Notes: generated by a model from the sequence alone, not told the origin. DNA of 64,000 bases from Pigmentiphaga sp. NML080357 (GCF_002188465.1 NZ_NINW01000043.1:42765-106764); one strand, 5' to 3'. Positions 35,580-44,931 are shown, numbered from the stretch's first letter. Numbers and translations: made by a program.

Positions 35580-36586
35580 CAGTGATAGCCCTCGCCGTGG
35601 CGCACCTTGCCGCGGAACACCCAATAGCCCCAGGCCGTATACATCAGGACCAGCGGAATGATGAGCAGGGTGCCCACCAGCGTGAAGCCCATGCTTTGCG
35701 GCGGGGCGGCGGCCTCCCATATCGAGATGGCGGGCGGGATCACGTTGGGCCACAGGCTGATCCCCAGGCCGCTGTAGCCGAGGAAGACCAGGGCCAGCGT
35801 CAGCAGGAAGGGCGAGGCGTGGCCTTCACCGCGCAGGGCGTGCAGCAGCCGCCAGGTGACCAGCAGGACCAATATCGGCACCGGCGCGAACCAGACGATG
35901 TTGGGAAAGCTGAACCAGCGCTCGGCAATGGGCGGATGGGTGAGCGGCGTCCAGACGCTGATGATGCCGATCACCGCCAGGGTGATCCAGGCCAGCCGCG
36001 CGGCGATGCGCCGCATGCGGGCCTGCAGGTCGCCCTCGGTCTTCATGACCAGCCAGGTCGAGCCCAGCAAGGCATAGGCGCATATCAAGCCGAGGCCCGT
36101 AAACAGGGGGAAGGGCGCGATCCAGTCGAAAGCGCCGCCCGCATACTGGCCGTCCTGTACCGGCAATCCGTTCAGGTACGCCCCGAGCGTGGCGCCCTGG
36201 CAAAAGGTGGCCAGCAGCGAACCGCCGGCGAAGGCGCGGTCCCACAGCCGGCGTTCGTGCTCGCGCGCCTTGAAGCGGAACTCGAAGGCGACGCCGCGGA
36301 AGATCAGGCCCACCAGCATTAGGATCAGCGGCAGGGCAAGGGCGCTGAGAATGACCGAGTAGGCCAGCGGGAAAGCGGCCAGCAGCCCCGCGCCGCCCAG
36401 CACCAGCCAGGTTTCGTTGCCGTCCCAGACCGGCGCGACCGTGTTCATCATGACATCGCGCTCGTCCTTGCTCCCGAAGAACGGGAACAGGATGCCGATG
36501 CCCAGGTCGAAGCCGTCCATGATGACGTACATCATGATCCCGAACAGGATGATCACGGCCCATATCAGTGGCAGGTCAATGCCCAT
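35579..36586 (-). CDS. cydB: Cytochrome bd ubiquinol oxidase subunit II (CioB-type)
   Basis: A 335-residue inner-membrane subunit with about eight helices. It begins IDLPLIWAVIILFGIMMYVIMDGFDLGIGILFPF and contains MNTVAPVWDGNETWLVLGGAGLLAAFP, hallmarks of CydB. With CydA it reduces O2 to water using quinol. The gene overlaps the end of cydA by 11 bases and the DUF2474 peptide by four, so the three are co-translated. Confidence 0.95.
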   Translation of the reverse strand: MGIDLPLIWAVIILFGIMMYVIMDGFDLGIGILFPFFGSKDERDVMMNTVAPVWDGNETWLVLGGAGLLAAFPLAYSVILSALALPLILMLVGLIFRGVAFEFRFKAREHERRLWDRAFAGGSLLATFCQGATLGAYLNGLPVQDGQYAGGAFDWIAPFPLFTGLGLICAYALLGSTWLVMKTEGDLQARMRRIAARLAWITLAVIGIISVWTPLTHPPIAERWFSFPNIVWFAPVPILVLLVTWRLLHALRGEGHASPFLLTLALVFLGYSGLGISLWPNVIPPAISIWEAAAPPQSMGFTLVGTLLIIPLVLMYTAWGYWVFRGKVRHGEGYH

Positions 36587-38018
36587 GGCGAGGCTCCTCA
36601 GGCGTGGCGTCGCCGTCTCCGTTGTCGTCGTGCGCCGCGGAAAGGGGGCGCATCGGCTGCCGCTGTTCCCCGGGGCCGCCCGCGACCTGCTGTCTGTGCT
36701 CGTCGGGCGCCGGGCCCTTGGCGATCAGCCTGAGCCCATAGGCGGTGCCGGCCCCGAAGACCGCCAGGTAGACCACGACGAACAGCAGCAGGGTGAAGGC
36801 CAACTGGCCGGTGGTGTGCTGCGGCGTAACGGCGTCGGCCGTGCGCAGGAGGCCATAGACGGTCCATGGCTGGCGGCCGATCTCGGTGGTGTACCAGCCC
36901 GCCAGGATGGCGACCAGCCCGGCGGGCGACATGGCCAGCGCGAAGCGCAGGAAAGGCCGCGACGTATATAGCCGCGACGATCGCCGCAGCCAGAGTCCCC
37001 ACACGGCCAGCGCGATCATCAGCAGTCCCAGGCCCACCATGATGCGGAAGGTCCAGAACACGATGGTGGAGTTCGGCCGGTCTTCGGGCGGGAAGTCCTT
37101 CAGTGCCGGGATCTGGCCGTCCCAGCTGTGCGTGAGGATGAGGCTGCCCAGCCGCGGCACGTCGACCGAAAAGCGGGTCGTTTCCGCTTCCATATCGGGC
37201 CAGCCGAACAGCGTCAGCGGCACGCCTTCGCCGGGCGGCGTGCGCTCCCAATGGCCTTCGATCGCTGCCAGCTTGGCGGGCTGATGCTCGAGGGTATTGA
37301 GCCCGTGCTGGTCGCCGAGTATGGCCTGGATGGGGGCCGCCGCCAGCAGCATCCACATGGCCATGGACAGCATGGTTCGCACCGGGGGGCTGTCGCGGCC
37401 CCGCAGCAGGTGCCAGGCCGCCGTGCCTCCCACCATCAGCGCGGTAGCCAGATAGGCCGCGGTCACCATGTGGGAAAGCCGGTAGGGGAAGGAGGGATTG
37501 AAGATGACCGCGAGCCAGTCGACCGGCACGACGCGGCCGTCGATGATCTCGTGGCCCTGGGGCGTGTGCATCCAGCTGTTGGAGGCCAGGATCCAGGTGG
37601 CGGAAATCAGCGTGCCTATGGCTACCGCCAGCGTCGAGACGAAATGCAGGCCCGGACCTACCCGCTTGAGGCCGAACAGCATGACGCCGAGGAAGCCCGC
37701 CTCGAGGAAGAACGCGGTGAGGACCTCGTAGGTGAGCAGCGGCCCCGTGATACTGCCCGCGAAGCGCGAGAAATTGCTCCAGTTGGTGCCGAACTGGTAG
37801 GCCATCACGATGCCGGATACGACGCCCATCGCGAAGGCGACGGCGAAGACCTTGAGCCAGAAGTGGTAGAGATCGATGTAGACCTGCCGGCGGCTGCGCA
37901 GCCACAGCGCCTCGAGCACGGCCAGATAGCTGGCCAGTCCTATCGTGAGCGCCGGGAAGAGGATGTGGAAGGAAATGGTGAATCCGAACTGGATTCGGGC
38001 AAGCAGCAGGGCATCCAT
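36576..38018 (-). CDS. cydA: Cytochrome bd ubiquinol oxidase subunit I (short Q-loop, CioA-type)
   Basis: A 480-residue quinol oxidase subunit. His18 in FTISFHILFPALTIG is the heme ligand at the periplasmic end of helix I. A second His lies in FPYRLSHMVTAAYL, and GWYTTEIGRQPW marks the quinol site. The Q-loop is short, as in cyanide-insensitive oxidases of Pseudomonas and acetic acid bacteria. It follows the triheme cytochrome c gene by 21 bases on the same strand, so oxidase and dehydrogenase are probably one operon. Confidence 0.94.
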   Translation of the reverse strand: MDALLLARIQFGFTISFHILFPALTIGLASYLAVLEALWLRSRRQVYIDLYHFWLKVFAVAFAMGVVSGIVMAYQFGTNWSNFSRFAGSITGPLLTYEVLTAFFLEAGFLGVMLFGLKRVGPGLHFVSTLAVAIGTLISATWILASNSWMHTPQGHEIIDGRVVPVDWLAVIFNPSFPYRLSHMVTAAYLATALMVGGTAAWHLLRGRDSPPVRTMLSMAMWMLLAAAPIQAILGDQHGLNTLEHQPAKLAAIEGHWERTPPGEGVPLTLFGWPDMEAETTRFSVDVPRLGSLILTHSWDGQIPALKDFPPEDRPNSTIVFWTFRIMVGLGLLMIALAVWGLWLRRSSRLYTSRPFLRFALAMSPAGLVAILAGWYTTEIGRQPWTVYGLLRTADAVTPQHTTGQLAFTLLLFVVVYLAVFGAGTAYGLRLIAKGPAPDEHRQQVAGGPGEQRQPMRPLSAAHDDNGDGDATPEEPRHGH

Positions 38019-38039
38019 GGCGGGGCGGACTCGGGCTGG

Positions 38040-39509
38040 CTAGGCGGCTGGGCGCCGGCGGCGGCGCGACAGCACGACGGCGGCCAGGGCTGCGATCACG
38101 AGCAAGGCCGCGATCATGCCCCAGACGATGAAAGGCTGGACCTTGGCGAGCAACGGGCGCGGGCCGCCGTGCCGGGCGGTGGACACGTCGCGGCTCGACA
38201 CCTTGACATCGCCGTTGCCGTACTGCGCCAGGACATAGTTGGAGATGGCGGCGATCTGCTCGTCGGACAGCGCGCTCACATAGGACTTGCCGTCGAAGCG
38301 CGGCATCAGCGCGTACTGTCCGCTCGCCTCGCGTTCGACGCCGTAAAGGATGACGGCCACCAGGTTGGACGGGTTCGGCGAGCCGGTTGCCGTGTTGTGG
38401 AAAAGGGAGGGATAGCGTTGATTGGCGCTACCGGATCCGTCCGGCTGGTGGCAACTGGCGCAGTGGGCGCTATAGAGCGCGGCGCCGGTTTTCAGGCTGT
38501 CACGCTCGTTGGGGCCGAAGCTGCCGCGCAGTTCCGCCTCGCTGCTGGCGGGCCGGCCCCGAGAGAAGGCGGGCCCTGCCGCCTGTCCGCCGGCGTCGGC
38601 CACGGGCGGAACGGTGTGCAGATAGGCCACCATGGCCTGCAGGTCCTCGGGACGCAGGTGTTGGAAGCTGTTCTCGACCGCTTCGGCCATTGGCCCCGCG
38701 GCCTGGCCCTTGCCCTGGGCGTGGCCGGTGCGCAGGTACCGTACCAGGTCGGCGTCGCTCCAGCGGCCTATGCCCGAGGCATCGGGCGTGATGTTGGGGG
38801 CATACCAGGCGCCGAGCTGCGCTCCCGACAGGAAGCGGTCGGCACGTTCTGCCATGAGCGCATTGCGCGGCGTATGGCAGGTGCCGCAGTGGGCCAGTGC
38901 GTTGGCCAGATAAGCGCCGCGGTTGACTTGCTCGCTTGCGGCGGGGTCGGGCCGGAAGCGCTCGTTGTCGAGGAACAGCAGGTTCCAGGCGGCCATCGAG
39001 GCGCGCACGTTGAACGGAAAGGGCAGCTCGGTCTTTGCGACCTCTGCGTCCACCGGCTCGACGCCGTGCATGAAGTAGACGTAGAGCGCATGCACGTCCT
39101 CGTCCGTCATCAGGGTGTAAGCGGTGTACGGCATGGCCGGATACAGGTGGGCGCCGTCGGCCCGTATGCCTTCGCGCAGCGCCCGCGCGAACTGTCGTTC
39201 CGTGTAGTTGCCGATGCCCGCGGTCTTCGATGGAGTGATGTTGGTGGCGTAGATGGTGCCAAGGGGCGACTCGACGCTGTAGCCGCCGGCGAAGGGCTTG
39301 CCGCCCTTGACAGTATGGCACGCGGTGCAGTCGGCGGCGATGGCCAGGTAGCGGCCTCGTTCGATCAGGGCGGCATCCGTGCCCGGCCCGGGCGCCGTCT
39401 GCGATGCCGCGGCGCCGGGGGCGGCCCAGGCCAGGATGCCGAGCAGCAGCGCGACGGCACTCTTCGCGAAGGCGGTCGCGGAGACGGGAAGGGGCGGGCT
39501 CGGCATCAT
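38040..39509 (-). CDS. Triheme membrane cytochrome c subunit of a flavoprotein dehydrogenase
   Basis: A 489-residue protein with a signal sequence and three heme c sites: CTACH (Cys61, Cys64), CGTCH (Cys208, Cys211) and CASCH (Cys350, Cys353). A C-terminal membrane anchor is at about 455-478, followed by an Arg-rich end. This is the layout of the cytochrome subunits of gluconate, sorbitol, fructose and alcohol dehydrogenases, which pass electrons from the flavin subunit to ubiquinone. The start is at ATG 39509 or the adjacent ATG 39506, two to five bases after the flavoprotein stop. It is followed by cydAB. Confidence 0.92.
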   Translation of the reverse strand: MMPSPPLPVSATAFAKSAVALLLGILAWAAPGAAASQTAPGPGTDAALIERGRYLAIAADCTACHTVKGGKPFAGGYSVESPLGTIYATNITPSKTAGIGNYTERQFARALREGIRADGAHLYPAMPYTAYTLMTDEDVHALYVYFMHGVEPVDAEVAKTELPFPFNVRASMAAWNLLFLDNERFRPDPAASEQVNRGAYLANALAHCGTCHTPRNALMAERADRFLSGAQLGAWYAPNITPDASGIGRWSDADLVRYLRTGHAQGKGQAAGPMAEAVENSFQHLRPEDLQAMVAYLHTVPPVADAGGQAAGPAFSRGRPASSEAELRGSFGPNERDSLKTGAALYSAHCASCHQPDGSGSANQRYPSLFHNTATGSPNPSNLVAVILYGVEREASGQYALMPRFDGKSYVSALSDEQIAAISNYVLAQYGNGDVKVSSRDVSTARHGGPRPLLAKVQPFIVWGMIAALLVIAALAAVVLSRRRRRPAA

Positions 39510-39511
39510 CC

Positions 39512-41164
39512 CTAGGCTCGCTGCAGTTCGCGTTCGATCGAGGCGGCGGCTTTCAGCCCGAGCGCCACCATCGTCAGCGTGCTGTTGACGACGCTGCCCG
39601 AGGGCATGGCCCCGCCTCCGGGCAGCCACAGATTGGCATGGTCGTGCGCCCGGCAGTCGCCGTCCACCACCGAGTCCTTCGGGCTCGCGCCCATGATGGT
39701 GCCGCCCATGATGTGGTTGTTGGCGTTCAGGTCCGGGGTGATGTGGAACTCCACCGCGCCGAACAGGCTCCCTATGTGCTCGAGCTGGCGGCGCGAGGCC
39801 TCTGCGCCCTTGCGCACGTATTCCCCGACGTCGTAGTGGATGTCCGGACAGGGCAGCCCCAGCGGATCGCGCCGCGTGGCGCTCAGCGTCAGCCGATTGT
39901 TCGGATCCGGCAGCGGCTCCAGGCTGATCGACAGGTCCACGCCGAATGCCGTGCGGCGGCGGATCTCGTCGTCCAGCTCCTTGCCGACCAGGCCCAGCTT
40001 GAGCGCCTGGGTGGTGGCCGGCCCGACCCGGGTGATGTTGTTCAGGATGATCTTGTTGGCCGAATACTCGGAACGGAAGGCGCCGTCGCGCGGCCCGACG
40101 AGGCAACTGCTCTGCGCCGGGCCGCGGCCGGTCCAGATGGGCTCCTTGGCCAGGAACGTGCAGTGGAAACCCGAATGGTCCATCATGTTGCGGCCTACTT
40201 GGTCCGACGAATTGGCGATGCCGCGTGGATTGCGTGCGTTGGCGGCGATCAGCAAGAGACGCGGGGTTTCGATGCCATTGCAGGCCAGTACGAACACCTT
40301 GCCGGTCGCCTTGCGCGTCCGCCGGCCGGCGTCGTACCAGTGCACGGCGGTGACCCGGTTGTTCTCGTCGGTATCTATCTTGTAGACCACTGCTTCGGCC
40401 AGCACCTTGGCACCCTTGGCCTCGGCGCTGGTGACGTGATGGATGCCGTTGTACATGGCCGAGATCGGGCAGATGGGCTGGCAGTTGTTATTGCCGCAGC
40501 ATTCCGGCCGGCCGTTCCAGGGCCGGGTGTTGCGGGCCTGGGGAATGGGAACCGAACGGTAGCCATGGGGATTGACTACCTCCGCAAAGCGGCGGTCGCC
40601 GTAGCCCCAGGGAATCATGTCCATCGGGTAGGGGCGGCTGCGCTCGGACGGCGATTGCAGCGCCGGATCGTTGGGGCCGGCCACGCCCATGCGGTCTTCG
40701 GCGTCGCAGTAAAAGGGTTCCAGCTCATCGTAGGAAATCGGCCAGTCGCGTCCCACGCCGTATGTGCTTTTCATGCGCATGTCGACGGGCAGATGGCGCC
40801 AGCACGAGGCGGCCCAATGCCAGGTGGTGCCGCCTACGACACGCAGATAGCCTTGCTGGAAGCTCCCGCCGCTGGGACCGGTGGTGAGCACGTAGTCGTT
40901 CTTGGGGAAATACAGCGGCGCAGGCGCCAGGGGCGATTGTGGAAACAATCCCTGGAAGTCCGAGCCTACGCGGTTGAAGAACGGCATGTTCCGCCAGTTC
41001 TCCACCACCTGCCCGCGATCGATGCGCGGTCCGGCTTCCAGGACCAGCACGGAGTGGCCCTTGCCAGCCAGCTGGTCGGCGATCATGGCGCCGACCACGC
41101 CGGAGCCGACGACGATGACGTCGGCGGTCGCGTCGCCGCGGGAATCGAAGGCGGGACTTTTCAT
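39512..41164 (-). CDS. GMC-family flavoprotein dehydrogenase, large subunit
   Basis: A 550-residue FAD protein of the glucose-methanol-choline family (gluconate 2-dehydrogenase / fructose dehydrogenase large-subunit branch). GSGVVG is at 20-25, then VLVLEAGPRIDRGQ. A central HWAASCWRHLP element and the cysteine cluster CCGNNNCQPICP (a 3Fe-4S ligand set in fructose and gluconate dehydrogenases) follow. The C-terminal catalytic region reads NANNHIMGGTIMG. ATG 41164 overlaps the small-subunit stop by four bases. It probably oxidises a sugar, sugar acid or alcohol on the periplasmic face, carried out by its Tat partner. Confidence 0.92.
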   Translation of the reverse strand: MKSPAFDSRGDATADVIVVGSGVVGAMIADQLAGKGHSVLVLEAGPRIDRGQVVENWRNMPFFNRVGSDFQGLFPQSPLAPAPLYFPKNDYVLTTGPSGGSFQQGYLRVVGGTTWHWAASCWRHLPVDMRMKSTYGVGRDWPISYDELEPFYCDAEDRMGVAGPNDPALQSPSERSRPYPMDMIPWGYGDRRFAEVVNPHGYRSVPIPQARNTRPWNGRPECCGNNNCQPICPISAMYNGIHHVTSAEAKGAKVLAEAVVYKIDTDENNRVTAVHWYDAGRRTRKATGKVFVLACNGIETPRLLLIAANARNPRGIANSSDQVGRNMMDHSGFHCTFLAKEPIWTGRGPAQSSCLVGPRDGAFRSEYSANKIILNNITRVGPATTQALKLGLVGKELDDEIRRRTAFGVDLSISLEPLPDPNNRLTLSATRRDPLGLPCPDIHYDVGEYVRKGAEASRRQLEHIGSLFGAVEFHITPDLNANNHIMGGTIMGASPKDSVVDGDCRAHDHANLWLPGGGAMPSGSVVNSTLTMVALGLKAAASIERELQRA

Positions 41165-41850
41165 CGGCGCTCCGGAGACGGGGTGCCTTGTGGCGTGGAA
41201 GCCGGCGGCGCCGGCGGGCGCGTGGTGGGTACCGGAAAGCCGGTAGTGGGTGGTTCGGGGCTGGGTTTTTCCACCGGCGGCGACACGCGTACAGGCGGCG
41301 GATCGGCTACCCACCAGGCGGGGCCGTAGTTGCAATAGGTGGGAACTGTCTGGCCATCCTCTACCGTGCGATACATCAGCGCCTCGCGGTAGGCCACCAC
41401 GGTAGCGTTGCTGTCCGAGCCCACCGAACCGGTGTACCAAGCCGCGACCACCGCCAGCGCCGTCTCCCGCAAACCCGCTGTGGAGGCATCGGCAAGCAGC
41501 GCCTGGGGCGTGGCAGCGTCCTTGGCCAGTTCGCCGAGCCTGGCCGCCTGGGCCGTGAAATCGCCGGAAGCCTTGCGCATCGCATCGTAGATGCGGCGGG
41601 CGGTGGTGGCGTTGAGTTCTGCGTGGCCCGTAATGGCCCGGGAAAAAGCCAGAAAGGCCTCTTGCTCAGGGGCCGCCGCGGCAGGAGAGGAAGGCTGGGC
41701 TGCGCCGGATGCCAAGCGCGACAGCCACGGGCCGCCGAGCAAGGCGGCCAGGGAGACCGCCAGCACCTGGCGGCGCCCGCTGTCGTGGTCCCGGACCCCC
41801 GATCTGGGGGCGTAATCCGGCGTGTCCGTGCCCGGCCTGCCGTCGCTCAT
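41161..41850 (-). CDS. Small (Tat-exported) subunit of the flavoprotein dehydrogenase
   Basis: A 229-residue protein of the sorbitol/fructose dehydrogenase small-subunit family. A Tat-like twin Arg signal (GRRQVLAVSLAALLGG) lies at about 25-40. The helical domain contains FLAFSRAITGHAELN and a late YCNYGPAWW. The last 40 residues are a Pro/Thr-rich tail. The FAD subunit has no signal of its own, so it is likely co-exported by hitch-hiking on this one. AGGGG precedes ATG 41850. It is the first gene of the respiratory operon. Confidence 0.85.
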   Translation of the reverse strand: MSDGRPGTDTPDYAPRSGVRDHDSGRRQVLAVSLAALLGGPWLSRLASGAAQPSSPAAAAPEQEAFLAFSRAITGHAELNATTARRIYDAMRKASGDFTAQAARLGELAKDAATPQALLADASTAGLRETALAVVAAWYTGSVGSDSNATVVAYREALMYRTVEDGQTVPTYCNYGPAWWVADPPPVRVSPPVEKPSPEPPTTGFPVPTTRPPAPPASTPQGTPSPERR

Positions 41851-42077
41851 GAAACCCCTCCATCCGCGTGGGTGAGCCGCGACCCCGGGGACGGCCGCGG
41901 CGGATTCTCATCACTTGAGCGGACGAGCAAGCAATCGCCATGCCGATGTGTCCCCCGCGGAGCGGAAAACCGCCGAAGCGCGGCGCATGCCCGGCGTTTG
42001 TCCCGATCCGGCAGCGCCCGGGCGGGGCGGCGCGCCGGGCTCGCCGATGCAATATTTGCGATCGGTCCGGGAGATAT

Positions 42078-42314
42078 CTACATGGCCGCCGCTTCCGCGG
42101 CGTCGAATCCGGCCGCGGCGTTCAGCACCGCCAGCACCGAGGCCGCCACGGTATTGGGATGGCATCCCGCGCCGAAGCGGGTGCCGGGAACGCCGGGCAA
42201 GGCGGCCTCCACGATGGCGAAGGCTCGGGCGTCGGCTCCCTCCCCCATGCTGCGCTCTTCATAGCCGTCGATCCGCAGCGGCAGGCCCAGCACAGCGGCG
42301 TTCAAGCGCCAGTT
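42078..42314 (-). pseudogene. C-terminal remnant of 2-isopropylmalate synthase (leuA-like)
   Basis: About 78 codons ending at TAG 42078-42080 resemble the leucine-binding regulatory domain of LeuA: LPLRIDGYEERSMGEGADAR, then FGAGCHPNTVAASVLAVLN, the counterpart of the family pattern YxEHxxGxGADAxA...G.G...N.VxASLxAV. No start codon with a ribosome-binding site and no catalytic barrel are present; the frame upstream loses similarity and runs into the STN gene on the other strand. I see nothing else convincing in the rest of the 41851-42533 gap. Confidence 0.55.
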
Positions 42315-42533
42315 CGGCGTGCCGCCCTCCGCCTTTCGCGGGCAAGGCTGCAACTGCGTCCGCAGGAAGGCCGCAAGCGATGCCGCCGTCCTGTCGGGCG
42401 GTGGCAGGGGCGACGCCGGAATGGATTGCCGCGCTGGGCCCGCCTTGTCACGGGTGCGCAACAAATGGTCGTCAGGATCGGGGGGCTCGTTCCGACTCCA
42501 CAGCGGTCCTCTCGAAGCCGCGGTTACTGATGC

Positions 42534-43265
42534 ATGGCGACCCTTTCCCTTCCCGTCCGGCGCCGCGCCGGGTCTCGCGGCCAGCGCCGGCTGGCAGGGT
42601 GGGCGCTGTCGCTGCTGCTTTGCGGTGGCGCGATGGCGGATGAACATCGCCCCGGCCTGGATGTTGCGGACCGGCCCGTCTCCTTCGACATCGGGCGCCA
42701 ACCCTTGCGGCAGGCGCTGGAGCAGTATTTCCGTACGACGGGCCAGTCGCTGCTGTACGACGACGCGATCACGGCCGGCAAGCAGGCCGGGCCGTTGAAG
42801 GGCGAGTTCACCCCCGATGCGGCCTTGCGCACGTTGCTGGCCGGTACCGGCATCATCGCCAGGCAGACGGCGCCGAATGCGTTCATGCTGCTCGACGCCC
42901 ACCGCGCCGCCGGGGCGCGAGAGACCGCCGCCGCGCCGGCCGGCGGTTCCCAGGCCACGACAGCCGTATCCGCCTACTACGCGGCATTGCAGGCCGCGGT
43001 GGGCAGCGTCCTGTGCGGCGATCCGTCGACCGCCCCGGGCGGCTACCGGCTGGCAGCCCGAGTCTGGATCGGCATGGACGGCGCCGTCCAGCGCGTGCTG
43101 CTGCACACGACCGGAGACGCCGCGAGGGACCGGCGGATCGAGGCACGGCTGCAAGGCCTGCAAATGCCGCCGCATGCGCCTGCCGGCATCACGCAGCCGC
43201 TGACGCTGCTCGTGCTGCCTCGTCCTCCGGAGCAAGGCGGCGATTGCGCGGTGGCCGCAGCATGA
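42534..43265 (+). CDS. Stand-alone STN-domain periplasmic protein with TonB-like C-terminus
   Basis: A 243-residue exported protein. The N-terminus is basic then hydrophobic (GWALSLLLCGGAMA, cleavage near residue 35). An STN (secretin/TonB short N-terminal) domain covers about 48-110: VSFDIGRQPLRQALEQYFRTTGQSLLYDD, then LRTLLAGTGIIARQTAPNAFML. The C-terminal 95 residues resemble a TonB energy-transducer C-domain (YRLAARVWIGMDGAVQRVLLHTTGDAARDRRIEA, two Cys at its ends). STN domains normally sit on TonB-dependent receptors and signal to FecR; here the domain is a separate protein. It overlaps the sigma factor gene by four bases. Confidence 0.8.
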   Translation: MATLSLPVRRRAGSRGQRRLAGWALSLLLCGGAMADEHRPGLDVADRPVSFDIGRQPLRQALEQYFRTTGQSLLYDDAITAGKQAGPLKGEFTPDAALRTLLAGTGIIARQTAPNAFMLLDAHRAAGARETAAAPAGGSQATTAVSAYYAALQAAVGSVLCGDPSTAPGGYRLAARVWIGMDGAVQRVLLHTTGDAARDRRIEARLQGLQMPPHAPAGITQPLTLLVLPRPPEQGGDCAVAAA

Positions 43266-43783
43266 CCAAGCCCGCCGACCTGATCGGTTTCCTGCTGGAG
43301 CACTACGAGCTGATCAAGCGCCGCGTCAGCTATCGGGTGGGTTCGCTGGAGTTGGCCGAGGACGTCATGCAGGACACCTATCTGCGCCTGCAGAGCCATA
43401 CCCCGGAGAACAAGGTCCGAGACCCCTCGGGCTTCGTGCTGCGTACCGCGCTCAATCTGGCGATCGACCGCATCCGTTCCGACCGGCGGATGCTTTCGGG
43501 CGAAGACGTGGAGTTCCTGATCGAGCAGCAGGCCGCGGATACGGCCGATCCGGCCGACGCCGTTGCGGGACGGTTGGATCTGGACGCCTTCGTGCAGGCG
43601 TTGGAACGCCTGCCGCCGCTGAGGCGCCAGCTTTTCATGGCCTCGCGCTTCGACGAGGTGCCGCAGAAGGAACTGGCCAAGCGCTATGGCATATCGCTGC
43701 GCAAGGTGGAGCTGGAAATCCGCCGGGCCAACGAGTATCTGACGACGCGGCTGCAGCGAGGGACGTCGCCGCCGTCAAATTGA
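43262..43783 (+). CDS. ECF sigma factor, FecI-like
   Basis: A 173-residue sigma-70 family ECF factor. Region 2 holds LAEDVMQDTYLRL and the -10 recognition helix FVLRTALNLAIDRIRSDRR. Region 4 holds LPPLRRQLFMASRFDEVPQKELAKRYGISLRKVELEIRRANEYL. ATG 43262 overlaps the STN gene stop (ATGA). A FecR-type anti-sigma follows 113 bases downstream. It is expected to be released when the surface signal reaches FecR, then to transcribe the adjacent haemagglutinin gene; the target is inference. Confidence 0.92.
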   Translation: MTKPADLIGFLLEHYELIKRRVSYRVGSLELAEDVMQDTYLRLQSHTPENKVRDPSGFVLRTALNLAIDRIRSDRRMLSGEDVEFLIEQQAADTADPADAVAGRLDLDAFVQALERLPPLRRQLFMASRFDEVPQKELAKRYGISLRKVELEIRRANEYLTTRLQRGTSPPSN

Positions 43784-43896
43784 AACAAGCATGCGGTTGG
43801 CATGGCGCTCGTCCGTCTGATGAAGAGCCGTGCCGCCGATCTCCCGTGCCCGCCGGGGCGCGCGGGGAGCGGATACGACCGGGCATCCAGGCAACG

Positions 43897-44922
43897 ATGA
43901 CTGACCATATGTTGGGCTCCAAGGACAACGCCGCCGATCACGCCACCTCCACCCTCGACCACGAGGCGTGGGCATGGCTGCACCGGCTGCGCAGCAAGAA
44001 CGCGACCGGCCGCGACGCGCGGCAATTCGAGCAGTGGTGCGCGCGCAGTCCCGCCCACCGGCAGGCGCTGGCCCGCGCCAACCAGGAGTGGCGCGACATG
44101 GCCGAGGGCCAGGTACTGTACGACCGGAAGCATCCCGGCGAGCGAGCCCGGATGGACGCGTTTCTGCTGCGGGAAAAACAGGTCAACCTGCGGCGCCGGC
44201 GGATCCTGCGTGGCGCGGCCACCGCCGGTGCGGCGGCGGTCGTGGTCGCCGCGGTACACCCTCCCATGCATCTGTGGCCTTCCCTGCGGGACCTGGCGGC
44301 GGACCGCCGCACGGGCACGGGCGAACAGGCCCGCCTGGCGCTGAGCGGCGAAGTGGACGTTCTGCTCAACACGCAGACCAGTATCGATATCGAGCGGGGG
44401 GCCGCCCGAGGCTCCATGGACCGGATCCGCCTGATCGACGGCGAGGTCGCCCTGCTGCGGCGCCCGGGCGCGCGAGCCGTGGAGCTCGTCGCCGGTGCGG
44501 GGCGGATCGTGCCCGGGCACGGCGGCGTTGCGGCGCGGCGGGTGGGGTCGCGGTACTGCGTAACCTGCACCGCCGGAAGCGCCACGCTGGAACATCCAAG
44601 CGGAGCGACCGAACTGGCGCAGCATGACCGCGTCTGGTATGGCGAACGCGCGATCGAGGCGGCCACGCAGGTGGACCTGGAGATAGCCAGCGCGTGGCAG
44701 CACGGACGCGTCGTCTTCCGCGCAACGCCCTTGCGCGAGGCAATGGAAGAAGTGGACCGCTATCGGCCGGGACGAGTCCTGGTAATGGACGAGTCGCTGG
44801 CCGCCAGGAGAATCAGCGGACAGTTCCAGATCGGGCACCTGGACGAGGCGATACGCCAGGTGCAGCAGATCTATGACGCCAAGGTGACGCGGCTGCCCGC
44901 GGGCGTCGTGCTCCTGGGGTGA
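43897..44922 (+). CDS. FecR-family anti-sigma / signal transducer
   Basis: A 341-residue inner-membrane protein. The cytoplasmic N-terminal DUF4880 domain covers about residues 18-65 (HEAWAWLHRLRSKNATGRDARQFEQWCARSPAHRQA). One membrane helix lies near residues 105-125 after the RRRRILRG stretch, then the periplasmic FecR domain. The C-terminal region FRATPLREAMEEVDRYRPGRVLV to FQIGHLDEAIRQVQQIY is STN-like and probably contacts the stand-alone STN protein. The start at ATG 43897 is chosen by domain position; the frame is open back to a TTG at 43780. Confidence 0.9.
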   Translation: MTDHMLGSKDNAADHATSTLDHEAWAWLHRLRSKNATGRDARQFEQWCARSPAHRQALARANQEWRDMAEGQVLYDRKHPGERARMDAFLLREKQVNLRRRRILRGAATAGAAAVVVAAVHPPMHLWPSLRDLAADRRTGTGEQARLALSGEVDVLLNTQTSIDIERGAARGSMDRIRLIDGEVALLRRPGARAVELVAGAGRIVPGHGGVAARRVGSRYCVTCTAGSATLEHPSGATELAQHDRVWYGERAIEAATQVDLEIASAWQHGRVVFRATPLREAMEEVDRYRPGRVLVMDESLAARRISGQFQIGHLDEAIRQVQQIYDAKVTRLPAGVVLLG

Positions 44923-44931
44923 CGCGGCGGC

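Noticed and set aside
37128..39515. Long plus-strand frame across cydA and the cytochrome c gene
   Set aside because: Antisense to two clearly real genes with heme motifs; no domain of its own.
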